Shown: positions 33,577 through 43,416, numbered from the stretch's first letter. The stretch: DNA of 64,000 nt from CAYZPB01 sp964568525 (GCA_964568525.1 CAZMPM010000004.1:1-64000), one strand, 5' to 3'. Numbers and translations: made by a program. The notes: generated from the sequence alone by a model not told the origin.

Positions 33577-34365
33577 GTGAGACGCGGTTGGGTCGTTTTG
33601 ATTGTATTAATCTTAATAGTGTCGATTAGTGGTTGTAGTGGAAATGACTTGGCTGCTAAGGAATATTTACTGCGAGCGCTGGAGTATAATCAATCGGTGA
33701 ATGATTTTCAATTTACTGGGGAAGTAGATGCGACAAATTTAAGGGGCACTACTTGGGAGTTGGATAATGCCTCAATTGCTTTTAAGGGGAAAGCGGCAAC
33801 AAATCCATTTTACCTTGAGAGTGAAAATAGATTAATTACAGCGATAGAAGAGAATAATCTTTATGTTGATATTACTGCTCTCGGAATCGATGATAGTCTC
33901 TATGTGAATGTGCCAAAGGTGCTTAGAGCAATGAGACCTGAACTAGACAGAGAGTATTTGCGATTTACTGGCAAGGAAGAGTCTGCGGAACAAACTGATG
34001 AGAGTTGGTCTGTAAAGGCGGGTAAGCTACTTGCACCGCTGCCTGCAGATAACTTTAGTTATGGCAAAGCTAATCTGTTTTCAGGTTTGTTTAGCGGCGC
34101 AAGTAAAATTGTAAGGGTCACAGCCAAGAGTCTAGCTGGTGTGGGTCCGTTTGAGCAGCTTTCGGACGTGGATGTAACCTTTGTTTTTGACCGTAACGAT
34201 TATGTTCGACAGATCGTTTTTTCGGGAAAGAATATTGAGACCGAGATTAGTGGCGAGATCGAGATTAGCAAAATTAATGAAGGAATTTCCAGCAAACGAA
34301 CTCCGCCAACAGCAGAACGAACGCGTGATTATGACGAGATTGTGTTTCCGCCATCAATAAATTGA
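33577..34365 (+). CDS. Putative lipoprotein
   Basis: 262 residues from GTG 33577 (MRRGWVVLIVLILIVSISGC), with basic N-terminus, hydrophobic stretch and lipobox ISGC; GTG codons further upstream overlap the AGGTGG site. Mature part is beta-rich without a family I recognise with certainty; it has the look of LppX/LolA-fold lipoproteins. Lies 24 nt before cdaA, so may be co-transcribed. Confidence 0.7.
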   Translation: MRRGWVVLIVLILIVSISGCSGNDLAAKEYLLRALEYNQSVNDFQFTGEVDATNLRGTTWELDNASIAFKGKAATNPFYLESENRLITAIEENNLYVDITALGIDDSLYVNVPKVLRAMRPELDREYLRFTGKEESAEQTDESWSVKAGKLLAPLPADNFSYGKANLFSGLFSGASKIVRVTAKSLAGVGPFEQLSDVDVTFVFDRNDYVRQIVFSGKNIETEISGEIEISKINEGISSKRTPPTAERTRDYDEIVFPPSIN

Positions 34366-34389
34366 TTATAGATATTGGAGGAACAACTT

Positions 34390-35199
34390 GTGGATTTTAC
34401 ACTTGAGCTAATTATTATCATTATCGATATCCTGATTGTAAGTTATATCATTTATAAGCTATTAATGCTGCTTCGGGGTACGCGAGCAATACAATTAATT
34501 AAGGGGATAATGATTGTCGTTATCGCCTGGATATTGAGTACGATTTTTGATCTTAAAACATTGCAATGGATCATGTCGTTAACCTTTACCTATGGGGTCT
34601 TGGCGATTATTATCATTTTTCAGCCTGAATTGCGGAAGGCGCTTGAGAAGCTCGGCAGTGGTAACTTTTTTAAAAGCCGCTTATCCCCTGAAGACGATAA
34701 GTTGAACAGAATTGTGAGCAGAATCATTGACGCGACATTCTATTTTTCTAAGCGCAAAATTGGTGCTTTAATTGTAATTGAGCGTAAGACTGGTCTTGAT
34801 GATTATAAAGAGACAGGAACAGTGCTAAACGCTAATATTAGTTCTGAGTTGCTAATCAATATTTTTACAGTAAATACACCACTTCATGATGGTGCAGTAA
34901 TTATTCGTGACGACAAAATACTTTCAGCCGCTAGTTATTTGCCATTAACACAGAATCCAAATGTGAGTAAAGAGTTAGGAGCAAGACACCGAGCGGCAAT
35001 TGGCATTAGCGAAGTGTCTGATGCAATTACCATTGTCAGCTCTGAAGAGACAGGGGCAGTATCTGTTACGATTGACGGCAAAATTATTCGTGGTTTAAAT
35101 GAGGATAGTTTAAGACAATTGCTGATGTCAGAGTTGAATCCAGAACCTTCCACAAAATATTCGCAATTTTGGCGAAAGAGGTGGAAAAAGAATGGATAA
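34390..35199 (+). CDS. cdaA: Diadenylate cyclase CdaA
   Basis: 269 residues from GTG 34390 (7 nt after GGAGGA). Three N-terminal membrane helices, then a DAC domain with DGA near residue 167 and RHR near residue 200 (GARHRAAIG). Makes c-di-AMP, which controls potassium and osmolyte balance and the cell wall. Overlaps cdaR by 8 nt. Confidence 0.97.
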   Translation: MDFTLELIIIIIDILIVSYIIYKLLMLLRGTRAIQLIKGIMIVVIAWILSTIFDLKTLQWIMSLTFTYGVLAIIIIFQPELRKALEKLGSGNFFKSRLSPEDDKLNRIVSRIIDATFYFSKRKIGALIVIERKTGLDDYKETGTVLNANISSELLINIFTVNTPLHDGAVIIRDDKILSAASYLPLTQNPNVSKELGARHRAAIGISEVSDAITIVSSEETGAVSVTIDGKIIRGLNEDSLRQLLMSELNPEPSTKYSQFWRKRWKKNG

Positions 35200-35941
35200 G
35201 TGGTTAAGTAATCCGACCGTATTAAAAATAGTGTCGCTAATCTTTGGTGTCGCACTATGGTTTGTTGTTACCATGAGCCCTACCGATTCGGTGGTTCCGA
35301 CTCGACCTGTAGATACACAATATACTTATGAGACAAAGGTCTCGGCAATATACGATGCAAATCAATATTTTGTTGATCTTAAATCCAATGTGGTTCTTGT
35401 TAAGGTAAAGGGAAGCGCAACAGTTATCGAGAGTGTTCGTTCGGAATCTGGGATTGCTGAGAGCAAAGTATATGTTGACTTATCAAAGTACCAGCCAGGT
35501 TCTTACGAAGTTGATGTGCTAACTAGCGGTTTTCCTAAAGGGGCAAGTGTATCCGTCGAACCTCGCACTGTTCAAGTGGCAATTGAAGGCAGACACTCAA
35601 AAGAACTTCCTGTTACATTAGAGTTGTTAGGAACGCCTGCTCCCGGTACGATTGTAGGGGCGACGACATTTTTGCCGGAGCGAGTACATGTATCAGGGAC
35701 TGCTGTTATTGTAGAGAAAATTGCTTATGTTAAGGCTTATCTGAATGTAGATGGCGCAACTGAATCTATCTCGCAGGAGGTTAAACTGCAAGCGCTGGAT
35801 TATAATGGGAATTTTGTTAATGTGGCAATAAATCCGCAAAGCGTAACAGTGAATTACGAAATATATTCATTGTACCCCGATGACGGCGGAGTTCCGGGCG
35901 TGCCTGGTGAGTCAGAGGTGCCTGTAGAACCGGCAGGATAA
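35192..35941 (+). CDS. cdaR: YbbR-domain regulator of CdaA
   Basis: 249 residues; one N-terminal membrane helix and two to three extracellular YbbR repeats. Modulates CdaA. Ends in a low-complexity Gly/Pro/Val tail (GGVPGVPGESEVPVEPAG). Co-translated with cdaA. Confidence 0.93.
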   Translation: MDKWLSNPTVLKIVSLIFGVALWFVVTMSPTDSVVPTRPVDTQYTYETKVSAIYDANQYFVDLKSNVVLVKVKGSATVIESVRSESGIAESKVYVDLSKYQPGSYEVDVLTSGFPKGASVSVEPRTVQVAIEGRHSKELPVTLELLGTPAPGTIVGATTFLPERVHVSGTAVIVEKIAYVKAYLNVDGATESISQEVKLQALDYNGNFVNVAINPQSVTVNYEIYSLYPDDGGVPGVPGESEVPVEPAG

Positions 35942-35963
35942 AATAAAGAATGGGAGTGTATTT

Positions 35964-37301
35964 ATGGGGAAATATTTCGGGACAGATGGTGTTCGCGGAC
36001 GAGCAAATGATATATTAAAACCGGAACTAGCCTATAAGTTAGGGCAGGCTGGTGCTCATATAATTGCAGAAAAAACTAAAAATCCAACACTAATAATCGG
36101 CAGAGATACACGTATCTCTGGCGATTTATTAGAGCATGCTTTAGTTGCTGGTATTTTATCTACTGGAGCGGATGTTATTAAACTCGGTGTTGTACCAACG
36201 CCGGCTGTCGCCCATTTAGTCAGGGAGACTGGTTCGGCTGCGGGTGTTATGATTTCGGCATCACACAATCCATATTATGACAATGGAATTAAGTTTTTCG
36301 ATGAACGCGGCTTTAAGCTAGCCGATGAATTAGAAGAAAAAATTGAAGCATATCTTGAACAAGATACTAGCAAACAGGATCTCGCGGTCGATGCGGAGAT
36401 TGGGCGAGTTTTGCAAGTGGTTGGTTTGGCGGACAAGTATGTTGAGCATCTCAAAACAACGGTAAATAATCGCTTTGAGCGTTTGAAAATAGTAATCGAT
36501 ACTGCTAATGGATCAGCTTATGAGATGGCGCCGTTGATTTTCCGTGATTTAGGCGCCGAGGTTATTGTAATCAATAATCAGCCTGATGGGCTTAATATTA
36601 ATGATAAGGCTGGCTCCACTAATCTTGCTGGATTAAGCGCGCGAGTACTTAAGGAAAAAGCCGATTTAGGGGTCGCCTACGATGGGGACGCGGATCGACT
36701 AATGGCAATTGATGAAAATGGCGAGATTGTCGATGGTGACCAACTGCTATATATCAGTGGCAAACAACTTGCTAATAAAGGTAAGCTTAAAAGGCAGGTT
36801 GTTGTCGTTACATTGATGAGTAACCTTGGCTTGCACAAAAGTTTTGAGCGGATTGGCATCTCTACCCGCGAGACACAAGTTGGCGACCGCTATGTGTTAG
36901 AAGAGATGGTCGAGAGTGACTATAATTTGGGTGGAGAGCAGTCGGGGCATTTGATTTTTCTTGATCATAATACAACGGGGGATGGGATTTTGTCTTCACT
37001 GATGCTTGCGGATATACTGATTGAACGTGGGGAAAAACTATCTGTTTTAGTTGGCGAAATGGAGAAATATCCGCAAATTTTGAAAAATATTCGACTTGAG
37101 GATCGTTCGAAACTTATTGCGAATGAAAAAATCGACGCCGCGGTGGTTAAAGCAAACAAATATCTAGACCCGGTTGGACGTGTGGTTGTTCGCCTATCGG
37201 GTACGGAACCGCTTCTTCGAGTGATGGTTGAAGGGATAAGCACAGAGCAGATCGAACTAGTAATGGAAGAACTTATGGAAACAATTAAGGCTGAGCTATA
37301 G
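35964..37301 (+). CDS. glmM: Phosphoglucosamine mutase
   Basis: 445 residues; active-site phosphoserine loop ISASHNPYYDNGIKFF, metal loop DGDADR, and C-terminal RLSGTEPLLRVM. Converts glucosamine-6-P to glucosamine-1-P for peptidoglycan. The cdaA-cdaR-glmM operon is conserved; GlmM can inhibit CdaA. glmS, often next, is absent here. Confidence 0.98.
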   Translation: MGKYFGTDGVRGRANDILKPELAYKLGQAGAHIIAEKTKNPTLIIGRDTRISGDLLEHALVAGILSTGADVIKLGVVPTPAVAHLVRETGSAAGVMISASHNPYYDNGIKFFDERGFKLADELEEKIEAYLEQDTSKQDLAVDAEIGRVLQVVGLADKYVEHLKTTVNNRFERLKIVIDTANGSAYEMAPLIFRDLGAEVIVINNQPDGLNINDKAGSTNLAGLSARVLKEKADLGVAYDGDADRLMAIDENGEIVDGDQLLYISGKQLANKGKLKRQVVVVTLMSNLGLHKSFERIGISTRETQVGDRYVLEEMVESDYNLGGEQSGHLIFLDHNTTGDGILSSLMLADILIERGEKLSVLVGEMEKYPQILKNIRLEDRSKLIANEKIDAAVVKANKYLDPVGRVVVRLSGTEPLLRVMVEGISTEQIELVMEELMETIKAEL

Positions 37302-37314
37302 CGCTCAGCCTTTT
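37287..37314 (+). terminator. Terminator overlapping the glmM stop
   Basis: 10-bp stem AAGGCTGAGC (37287-37296) / GCTCAGCCTT (37303-37312). The TAG stop codon lies in the loop; the T-run is short (TTTT). Confidence 0.75.
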
Positions 37315-37329
37315 ATATTAGATGTAGTC

Positions 37330-37989
37330 CTATACGAAGGTGCTAGAAATTCGTGTGACACCTTCGATGCCCACTACCAAAAAGAAATAAAACAGAAATC
37401 CATAGTACATCAAGCGGGTCTTGGTTGCCGGTTTTCTGATGATTACAATGACCAACCAAACTGCGGCTGCAATAAAGACGACACCAGTAATAAAGTAGGA
37501 TTGTTGGAAGGCTGGGACCATATCTAGAGCTTGACCTAAAAAATCTTGCGTAAATAAGATGGCGTGACCGCCCCAATTCATCAGGAAAGCAGAGAGAAAG
37601 ACCATAAATGCAAATGGCAATTTCCCCTTTAAAGCAAGAAAGAGTGCGATTACCGAGAAGAAAACTAACAGGACTAGGCCTATCTCGGTTTCAAGCTCTG
37701 GGAAACCGAATTGTGGTGCCGCCTCGCCAATAGCCATCCAGCTAAACATCCCAGCAGTTATCCCTGCCATAGTTGTTACAGCACTACGATAGCCGACCAA
37801 AGTATACCAGATAAAGATGAAAGATATTATTAAGAGTGCGATGCCCGTAAGTCCGCGCCCCAGCGAGGGGCCTGGTCCATAAGAGAGAAAAGTTATAATT
37901 CCCATCGCAAGCAGAAAAATTGTGAGTAACAGTGTTCCAAGACTATAGAATAGTCTGAGTCCAACAGAGGAAATCTTCATATCGTCCAT
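37330..37989 (-). CDS. Multi-pass membrane protein, unknown family
   Basis: 219 residues from ATG 37989, which sits 8 nt after AAGGAG. Seven hydrophobic segments. No motif I can name. Reverse strand, alone between glmM and the Mn riboswitch. Confidence 0.65.
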   Translation of the reverse strand: MDDMKISSVGLRLFYSLGTLLLTIFLLAMGIITFLSYGPGPSLGRGLTGIALLIISFIFIWYTLVGYRSAVTTMAGITAGMFSWMAIGEAAPQFGFPELETEIGLVLLVFFSVIALFLALKGKLPFAFMVFLSAFLMNWGGHAILFTQDFLGQALDMVPAFQQSYFITGVVFIAAAVWLVIVIIRKPATKTRLMYYGFLFYFFLVVGIEGVTRISSTFV

Positions 37990-38116
37990 TATTACAGCTC
38001 CTTTTGGCAAAGAAAATAGATAATTCCTATGATAAGTTTAATTATAACAGTTTATGCTAATTATATTTGTTTTAAATCCACAAAGTATACAGAATTGTAA
38101 CAATCAAGAATCAATA

Positions 38117-38145
38117 TTGACTATTTAGTGGGAAAATGATAAATT
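38117..38145 (+). promoter_or_regulatory. Promoter upstream of the Mn riboswitch
   Basis: TTGACT (38117-38122), 17-bp spacer, TAAATT (38140-38145), ending 10 bp before the aptamer. Confidence 0.6.
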
Positions 38146-38154
38146 TAAACCATT

Positions 38155-38247
38155 AAAGGGGAGTAGCTATTAAGCTGCAAAGTCGTCAGTACGGGATTCG
38201 TCCCCGGCTTTGTAGGCAACCTATCTTGAGTTGTTAGCAAGACCTTT
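38155..38247 (+). promoter_or_regulatory. yybP-ykoY manganese riboswitch
   Basis: Conserved blocks in order: AAAGGGGAGTAGC, GCAAAGTCGTCA, CCCCGGCTTTGTAGG, and TTAGCAAGACCTTT, matching the yybP-ykoY aptamer. It precedes a TerC-family gene, one of the commonest targets. Mn(II) binding is expected to switch the gene on by preventing the overlapping terminator. Confidence 0.94.
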
Positions 38248-38284
38248 ATCTAGTATTGCTATATTAGATAAGGGTCTTTTTCTT
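38241..38284 (+). terminator. Mn riboswitch terminator
   Basis: GACCTTTATCTA (38241-38252) pairs with TAGATAAGGGTC (38265-38276), then TTTTTTC. Its 5' arm overlaps the last aptamer strand, giving mutually exclusive folds. Confidence 0.9.
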
Positions 38285-38322
38285 GTCTTATATGCAAAAT
38301 ATGAGCCAATGGAGGCGTTGTT

Positions 38323-39000
38323 GTGGATTTTATTTCACCGGAGTTTTTAAGCGCTTTGGTCAGTATTATAATTATTGACCTCGTACTTGGGGGGGATAAT
38401 GCTATTGTTATAGCGATGGCCACGCGTAAGCTTGACAAAGCGATTCGTAAAAAAGCGATTTTCTGGGGAGTAGTCGGTGCGATTATCATTCGTGTACTGA
38501 CGACAATCTTTGCTGTTTATCTCCTGCAGATTCCGTTGCTTAAATTTGTTGGGGGATTATTATTAATTTGGATCGCCTTTAAGCTGCTATACGATAAAAG
38601 TGAGCACGATAAAGAGGTTGAAGCGAAGGAAGGATTACTCGCGTCCGTTAGGACAATTATTGTAGCGGATGTGATTATGGGAATCGATAACGTTCTTGCG
38701 ATTGCTGGTGCGGCTGATGGGCATATTGTGCTAGTAGTTCTTGGTTTAATCGTAAGCGTTCCAATCATTGTATTTGGTAGTACAATTATCCTTAAATTTA
38801 TTGATCGGTTTCCGATTATTATCTACATTGGTGCCGGCGTAATCGCTTGGGTAGCTGGTGGCATGATTGCTAGTGATGCGTTCATGTATGAGAGGGTATT
38901 CTATAAACTAGGTGATTATGATTGGGTAGTAGCATTGGTGACCTTAGTTGGTGTTTTAGCGGCTGGATTTTTTGCTCGTAAAAAGGCTGGACTAAAATAA
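38323..39000 (+). CDS. TerC-family membrane protein, likely Mn exporter (YjbE/YkoY-like)
   Basis: 225 residues starting at GTG 38323, 7 nt after GGAGG. Seven or so helices with TerC acidic motifs IDLVLGGDNAIVIA and ADVIMGIDNVLAIAG. Several Mn-riboswitch-controlled TerC proteins act in Mn efflux or metalation of secreted proteins. Confidence 0.92.
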   Translation: MDFISPEFLSALVSIIIIDLVLGGDNAIVIAMATRKLDKAIRKKAIFWGVVGAIIIRVLTTIFAVYLLQIPLLKFVGGLLLIWIAFKLLYDKSEHDKEVEAKEGLLASVRTIIVADVIMGIDNVLAIAGAADGHIVLVVLGLIVSVPIIVFGSTIILKFIDRFPIIIYIGAGVIAWVAGGMIASDAFMYERVFYKLGDYDWVVALVTLVGVLAAGFFARKKAGLK

Positions 39001-39028
39001 AGAATAGTAATGCGTGAATAAAATTAGT

Positions 39029-39077
39029 GATGGATGGTTGTGTGCTGGTCAAAGTACATCGCCGTCCATCTTTTTTC
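39029..39077 (+). terminator. Terminator after the TerC gene
   Basis: GATGGATGG (39029-39037) pairs with CCGTCCATC (39062-39070), followed by TTTTTTC. An extended -10 (TGCTATAAT) for acpS begins right after. Confidence 0.8.
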
Positions 39078-39108
39078 TATGCTATAATAAACTAAAGAGG
39101 GTGCGGAA

Positions 39109-39477
39109 ATGATCTATGGAATCGGCTTAGACATAGTTGAAATAGAGAGAATCAATCAGCTGCTGGCACGAAATGATAGCAGCTTTATTAAGCGTATTTT
39201 TACAGCAGAGGAACAATCACAAATACCGTTAGCTGGCAGAAGACGTGCGGAGTATATTGCTGGACGCTTTGCGGCAAAAGAGGCTTTCTCAAAAGCGCTG
39301 GGTACCGGCATCGGAACTAATCTGCGCTGGCAGGAGATTGAAATTCTGGCGCTCCCGTGTGGGAAGCCTTATATAAATTATCAGAATCGTATTAATATAG
39401 CATATTTACACTATCATTTAAGCATATCGCACAGCAACGAATATGCTGTGGCTCAAGTTATAATTGAAAGCTTATAG
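39109..39477 (+). CDS. acpS: Holo-[acyl-carrier-protein] synthase
   Basis: 122 residues, MIYGIGLDIVEIERINQLL with the Mg-binding Asp, and FAAKEAFSKALGTGIG. Transfers phosphopantetheine from CoA to ACP. First gene of the acpS-nnr-alr group. Confidence 0.97.
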   Translation: MIYGIGLDIVEIERINQLLARNDSSFIKRIFTAEEQSQIPLAGRRRAEYIAGRFAAKEAFSKALGTGIGTNLRWQEIEILALPCGKPYINYQNRINIAYLHYHLSISHSNEYAVAQVIIESL

Positions 39478-39496
39478 CAATCCGAGGGGTGAGCAG

Positions 39497-41062
39497 ATGC
39501 TTCTAATAACTGCTGAAGAGATGCGTCGTCTTGATGAACGGACAATTGAAGAGGCAAAAGTACCAGTAACTACGTTAATGGAGAATGCAGGTCGGGCTGC
39601 TGCTCAACAGATTATGGTACATTTTCCGCCGGAGCAATTTTCGCAAGTACTGATAATATCCGGTCATGGTAATAATGGCGGTGATGGTCTGGTGGTTGCG
39701 CGTGAGCTGCACAATATGGGTTATCAAGTAGAGTCCTGGTTAGTTGGCTCTGCTGACAAAATATCGACAGCTAGCTGTGAGAAACTGAAGTTGTTGCGGG
39801 CGAACGGACAAGATACGCGAATTATTGAACCAGCACAACTTGTGGTGTCAGATTATGATTTTACCAAATACGATATTATAGTGGATGCTTTAATCGGTAT
39901 TGGTGGAGTGGGACCATTGCGCGCTCCGCTTTCGGAGCTGGTTCGTACATTAAATATGAATTCTGTTAAACGTGTCGCGTTAGACATCTCAACAGGAATC
40001 AATACAGATAGGGGGGTCGTTGAGTCAACAGCTTTTAAAGCCGACTTAACCGTCACATTTGCTGTCGCAAAATTTGGTCATTTTCTTGGTGCCGGTAGCG
40101 AATACACTGGTGCATTAGTTGTTGTTGATATTGGTCTTCCCAGAGAGTTCCTGGAAGATATTCAACCAAAAGTGCGATTGTTGACTGCAGAGTTGATCTC
40201 AACTTTTATTCCGGCACGGAAGAAACAGTCACACAAGGGTAGCTATGGGCACGCACTAATCGTTGGTGGCTCTCGCGACATGCCTGGTGCACCAGCGTTA
40301 GCCGCTAAATCTGCCTTACGAGCAGGAGCAGGACTTACGACTTTGGTCGTGCCAAACTCAATTAGAGAGCTTATTTTCAGTTATTTGCCGGAAGCACTTT
40401 TTGTTGGGTTGACTGAACACGATCTTGGTCACTTATCTTCGCTGGAGCTTGAAAAGTTTTTGTGGGAGAGGCAAGTGGGGAGAGAATATACTGCGAGTTG
40501 TTATGGATGTGGAGTAGGACGTTGGCCTGACGAAAGCGAGATGCTAAAAACAGTGATTAACGGTTCAACCGGACCACTTGTTATTGATGCCGACGGACTA
40601 AATGCATTAAGTGAGGGCGTTACGTTATTAAAGGAACGTAAAAGCGAAGTGATTCTGACACCACACCCGAAAGAGATGGCACGGCTACTTGGCGCTGATG
40701 TAACAACGGTTAATGCTAATCGTTTGACTGTTGCTCATGATTTTGCGGTTCAGTGGCAAGTCTATCTTGTATTAAAGGGTGCAGGAACTGTGGTTGCCAC
40801 ACCGGATGGTGAGCTGTTTATCAATTCAAGCGGTGGCCCCGAACTGGCAAAGGGTGGAACCGGCGATGTTCTTGCTGGGCTACTTAGTGGGCTGCTTGCC
40901 CAGGGTTTTGCGGTTAAGGAGGCAGTTTGTGCGGCGGTATTTTTACACGGCTTAGCTGGTGAACTCGCGTGTGTTAATGAGGGTGAAAATAGTGTTTTGG
41001 CGACAGATGTGATTGAACAAATCGGCCCAGCGATGAAAAGCCTAAAAACTATTTTAATTTAG
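39497..41062 (+). CDS. nnr: Bifunctional NAD(P)HX epimerase / ADP-dependent NAD(P)HX dehydratase
   Basis: 521 residues from ATG 39497 (GAGGGGTGAGC upstream). N-terminal YjeF_N epimerase domain (GHGNNGGDGLVVARELHNMG) and C-terminal ribokinase-like dehydratase (GGPELAKGGTGDVLAGLLSG). Repairs hydrated NADH and NADPH. Located between acpS and alr, as in many Firmicutes. Confidence 0.96.
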   Translation: MLLITAEEMRRLDERTIEEAKVPVTTLMENAGRAAAQQIMVHFPPEQFSQVLIISGHGNNGGDGLVVARELHNMGYQVESWLVGSADKISTASCEKLKLLRANGQDTRIIEPAQLVVSDYDFTKYDIIVDALIGIGGVGPLRAPLSELVRTLNMNSVKRVALDISTGINTDRGVVESTAFKADLTVTFAVAKFGHFLGAGSEYTGALVVVDIGLPREFLEDIQPKVRLLTAELISTFIPARKKQSHKGSYGHALIVGGSRDMPGAPALAAKSALRAGAGLTTLVVPNSIRELIFSYLPEALFVGLTEHDLGHLSSLELEKFLWERQVGREYTASCYGCGVGRWPDESEMLKTVINGSTGPLVIDADGLNALSEGVTLLKERKSEVILTPHPKEMARLLGADVTTVNANRLTVAHDFAVQWQVYLVLKGAGTVVATPDGELFINSSGGPELAKGGTGDVLAGLLSGLLAQGFAVKEAVCAAVFLHGLAGELACVNEGENSVLATDVIEQIGPAMKSLKTILI

Positions 41063-41111
41063 TGCTGATTTAGACTATAATTAAACATATAAAATATAAT
41101 GGAGTGACAAG

Positions 41112-41546
41112 ATGGAAGTTATTCGTGATGAATATGCAACTTATAAAACGATCTTTTTCCGCAAGTCAACGCGCTTTAAGGTAGTTGAGACTTTGGTGTT
41201 TATTATATTGTTAGTTGTTTTGATTGGATTAGTGGATACATCTTCTACTGAATTTAAAGTGGGAGCTCTAGGTTTGGGTGCGTTGACGCTTGGCCTATCG
41301 CCGCTTTTGTATATGCTGGTTGTTAGACCTCGGCACATTCTAACTAGTAATGAGTTAATTATTGAGAGATTTGGTAAGCAGCGAGCTGTTGCTTTAACGT
41401 CAGTTGAAGAAACATATGATTTACGTTTTTTTTATAAAATCGAGGGGAAAAAGATGCCGTTAATGATTTCTGATGGATTCATTAATGATCTTGATCAGAA
41501 GATTGAGGAAATCAAAAAAACTCAGCAGAAGAAAATGACAAAGTAG
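41112..41546 (+). CDS. Small membrane protein with a PH-like C-terminal domain
   Basis: 144 residues; two hydrophobic helices (residues about 20-70) then a soluble part (ILTSNELIIERFGKQRAVAL) of the YcxB/bacterial-PH type. Function unknown. TATAAT about 40 bp upstream; 3 nt before alr, possibly co-transcribed. Confidence 0.6.
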   Translation: MEVIRDEYATYKTIFFRKSTRFKVVETLVFIILLVVLIGLVDTSSTEFKVGALGLGALTLGLSPLLYMLVVRPRHILTSNELIIERFGKQRAVALTSVEETYDLRFFYKIEGKKMPLMISDGFINDLDQKIEEIKKTQQKKMTK

Positions 41547-41549
41547 GCG

Positions 41550-42734
41550 ATGATGATGACAGATATAGGCAGATCATTTTTTAGACCAACGGTTGCGGAA
41601 ATCGATCTTGATGCATTGAAATCAAACCTAAACTATTTCCAAAGTAGATTACCTGCAACGACCGAAGTTATGGCTGTTGTTAAGGCAGATGCGTACGGAC
41701 ATGGGGCCGTGCAGGTTGCACAATATTTACAAAAAATTGGTGTGAAGCTATTTGCAGTGGCGTTCCTTGATGAAGCGATTCAATTGAGAAAGGCAGGTAT
41801 AACTGAGGAGATTCTGGTTCTTGGTTATACACCGGCTAAAGGAATTGAGCTAGCAATTGAATACAATATAGCAGTTACGGTTTACGCATTAGAAATGCTC
41901 CGAGTAATTGAGCATGCTGGTGAGCGTGCCGGCAAAAGTGTCAAAATTCATCTTAAAGTTGATACTGGGATGGGTCGAATCGGGTTCTCGCCTACGGAGA
42001 TTGAGCAGTATATTGAGGCGATGAAGGATAAAAAGAGGATTGAGCTAGCAGGGATTTACACGCATTTTGCAACTGCTGATGCTTCTGATCATTCTTTTGC
42101 CGAACGGCAACAGGCACTGTTTAAAAAAGTCGTCGCTCGACTGCGCGAGGAATTTACAGTGCCGCTAGTGCACCTGTCAAATACAGCTGCGGCTCTAAAT
42201 TTTCCTGAGATTGAACAGAATGCGGCGCGGATTGGAATCGGTTTGTATGGCTTGCGTCCGTCCACTGATATGATCATTGAAGAGGGTGCGCTTAAGCCTG
42301 TAATGAGCGTGAAAACTGAAGTAATCTATGTTAAAACAATTCAACCGGGCGAGTCTGTAAGTTATGGTGCAACCTATGTTGCGGAAAGGGAGACGGTTGT
42401 AGCGACCTTACCGGTCGGCTATGCAGACGGTTTTCCGCGCAATCTTTCTAATCGCGGGTATGTGTTAATTCATAGCCGGCGCGCACCAATTATTGGACGC
42501 GTTTGTATGGATCAAACAATGGTTGATGTGACCGGAATTGCTGACGTTATGCGCGGAGATGAGGTCGTCATTTTTGGTGAACAACAGGGAGAAAAGCTAA
42601 CTGTTGATTACTATGCGGAGTTGCTCAACACGATAAACTATGAGCTAGTTACAATTATCGGCAAACGGATTCCGCGTATATATACAGAAAATAAGAAGCC
42701 GATTGAGGTGGTAAACACGCTGTTTGATGAATAA
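41550..42734 (+). CDS. alr: Alanine racemase
   Basis: Up to 394 residues; PLP lysine in VVKADAYGHG, glycine-rich RIGIGLYGLRP. Makes D-alanine for peptidoglycan. Three successive ATGs (41550, 41553, 41556) and a weak ribosome-binding site leave the exact start open; probably coupled to the preceding gene. Confidence 0.97.
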   Translation: MMMTDIGRSFFRPTVAEIDLDALKSNLNYFQSRLPATTEVMAVVKADAYGHGAVQVAQYLQKIGVKLFAVAFLDEAIQLRKAGITEEILVLGYTPAKGIELAIEYNIAVTVYALEMLRVIEHAGERAGKSVKIHLKVDTGMGRIGFSPTEIEQYIEAMKDKKRIELAGIYTHFATADASDHSFAERQQALFKKVVARLREEFTVPLVHLSNTAAALNFPEIEQNAARIGIGLYGLRPSTDMIIEEGALKPVMSVKTEVIYVKTIQPGESVSYGATYVAERETVVATLPVGYADGFPRNLSNRGYVLIHSRRAPIIGRVCMDQTMVDVTGIADVMRGDEVVIFGEQQGEKLTVDYYAELLNTINYELVTIIGKRIPRIYTENKKPIEVVNTLFDE

Positions 42735-42784
42735 GGGTGGCAGTGATATGCTTATTATCAAAGAACTCATTGGAGGTATTTATA

Positions 42785-43063
42785 ATGTCAATGGAAAGAG
42801 ATTTTAATATCACCATTAAATTATCTAATGACCTCTTAGAGAGACTAGAGCTAATTGTCGAATTGGAACAATTAGATCGCGATGAGCTAATAATTCGAGC
42901 GTTGAACCGTTACATTGCTGAACGGCAGGACGCTTTTTTGCGCGAACTTTTGCAACGAGGTTACCAGGAGATGGCGGACCTTAATCTCTGCATGGCAAGT
43001 GAATGTTTTGGAATTGAAGAAGAAGCAGATGTAGTACTTGTGAATATAGTAAACGAGGTGTAA
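42785..43063 (+). CDS. ndoAI: Antitoxin EndoAI (ribbon-helix-helix)
   Basis: 92 residues from ATG 42785, 8 nt after GGAGG; the open frame upstream to 42737 lacks a site. N-terminal RHH DNA-binding segment (FNITIKLSNDLLERLELIVE) and a C-terminal toxin-binding tail. Directly between alr and ndoA, as in B. subtilis. Confidence 0.9.
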   Translation: MSMERDFNITIKLSNDLLERLELIVELEQLDRDELIIRALNRYIAERQDAFLRELLQRGYQEMADLNLCMASECFGIEEEADVVLVNIVNEV

Positions 43064-43065
43064 TG

Positions 43066-43416
43066 ATGGAAGTAAAACGTGGAGATGTGTTTTTGGCCGA
43101 TCTCTCGCCAGTGGTTGGATCGGAGCAGGGTGGAACTAGACCAGTTTTAATCCTTCAAAATGATGTAGGCAATCGATTTAGCCCAACTGTTATTATAGCG
43201 GCAATTACTGCGCAGATACAGAAGGCTAAATTGCCAACACATATTGAGATTAAAGCGAATACATATGATTTTGAAAGAGATTCTGTTATTTTGCTTGAAC
43301 AGATTAGGACAATCGATAAGCAGCGATTGACTGACAAAATAACTCACCTAGATGACGAGCTAATGGAAAAGGTCAATGAATCATTACAAATTAGCTTAGG
43401 TCTAGTGGAATTTTAG
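43066..43416 (+). CDS. ndoA: mRNA interferase EndoA (MazF)
   Basis: 116 residues; near-identical in pattern to B. subtilis NdoA (VKRGDVFLADLSPVVGSEQG, GTRPVLILQNDVGNRFSPT, EQIRTIDKQRLTDKITHLDD). Cleaves RNA at UACAU in that species. Complete, in contrast to the truncated toxin at 21345. Overlapping ATGATG at 43063/43066 sits on the antitoxin stop. Confidence 0.96.
   Translation: MEVKRGDVFLADLSPVVGSEQGGTRPVLILQNDVGNRFSPTVIIAAITAQIQKAKLPTHIEIKANTYDFERDSVILLEQIRTIDKQRLTDKITHLDDELMEKVNESLQISLGLVEF

Noticed and set aside
34375..34389. TTG at 34375 as the cdaA start
   Set aside because: It overlaps the GGAGGA site; GTG 34390 has proper spacing.
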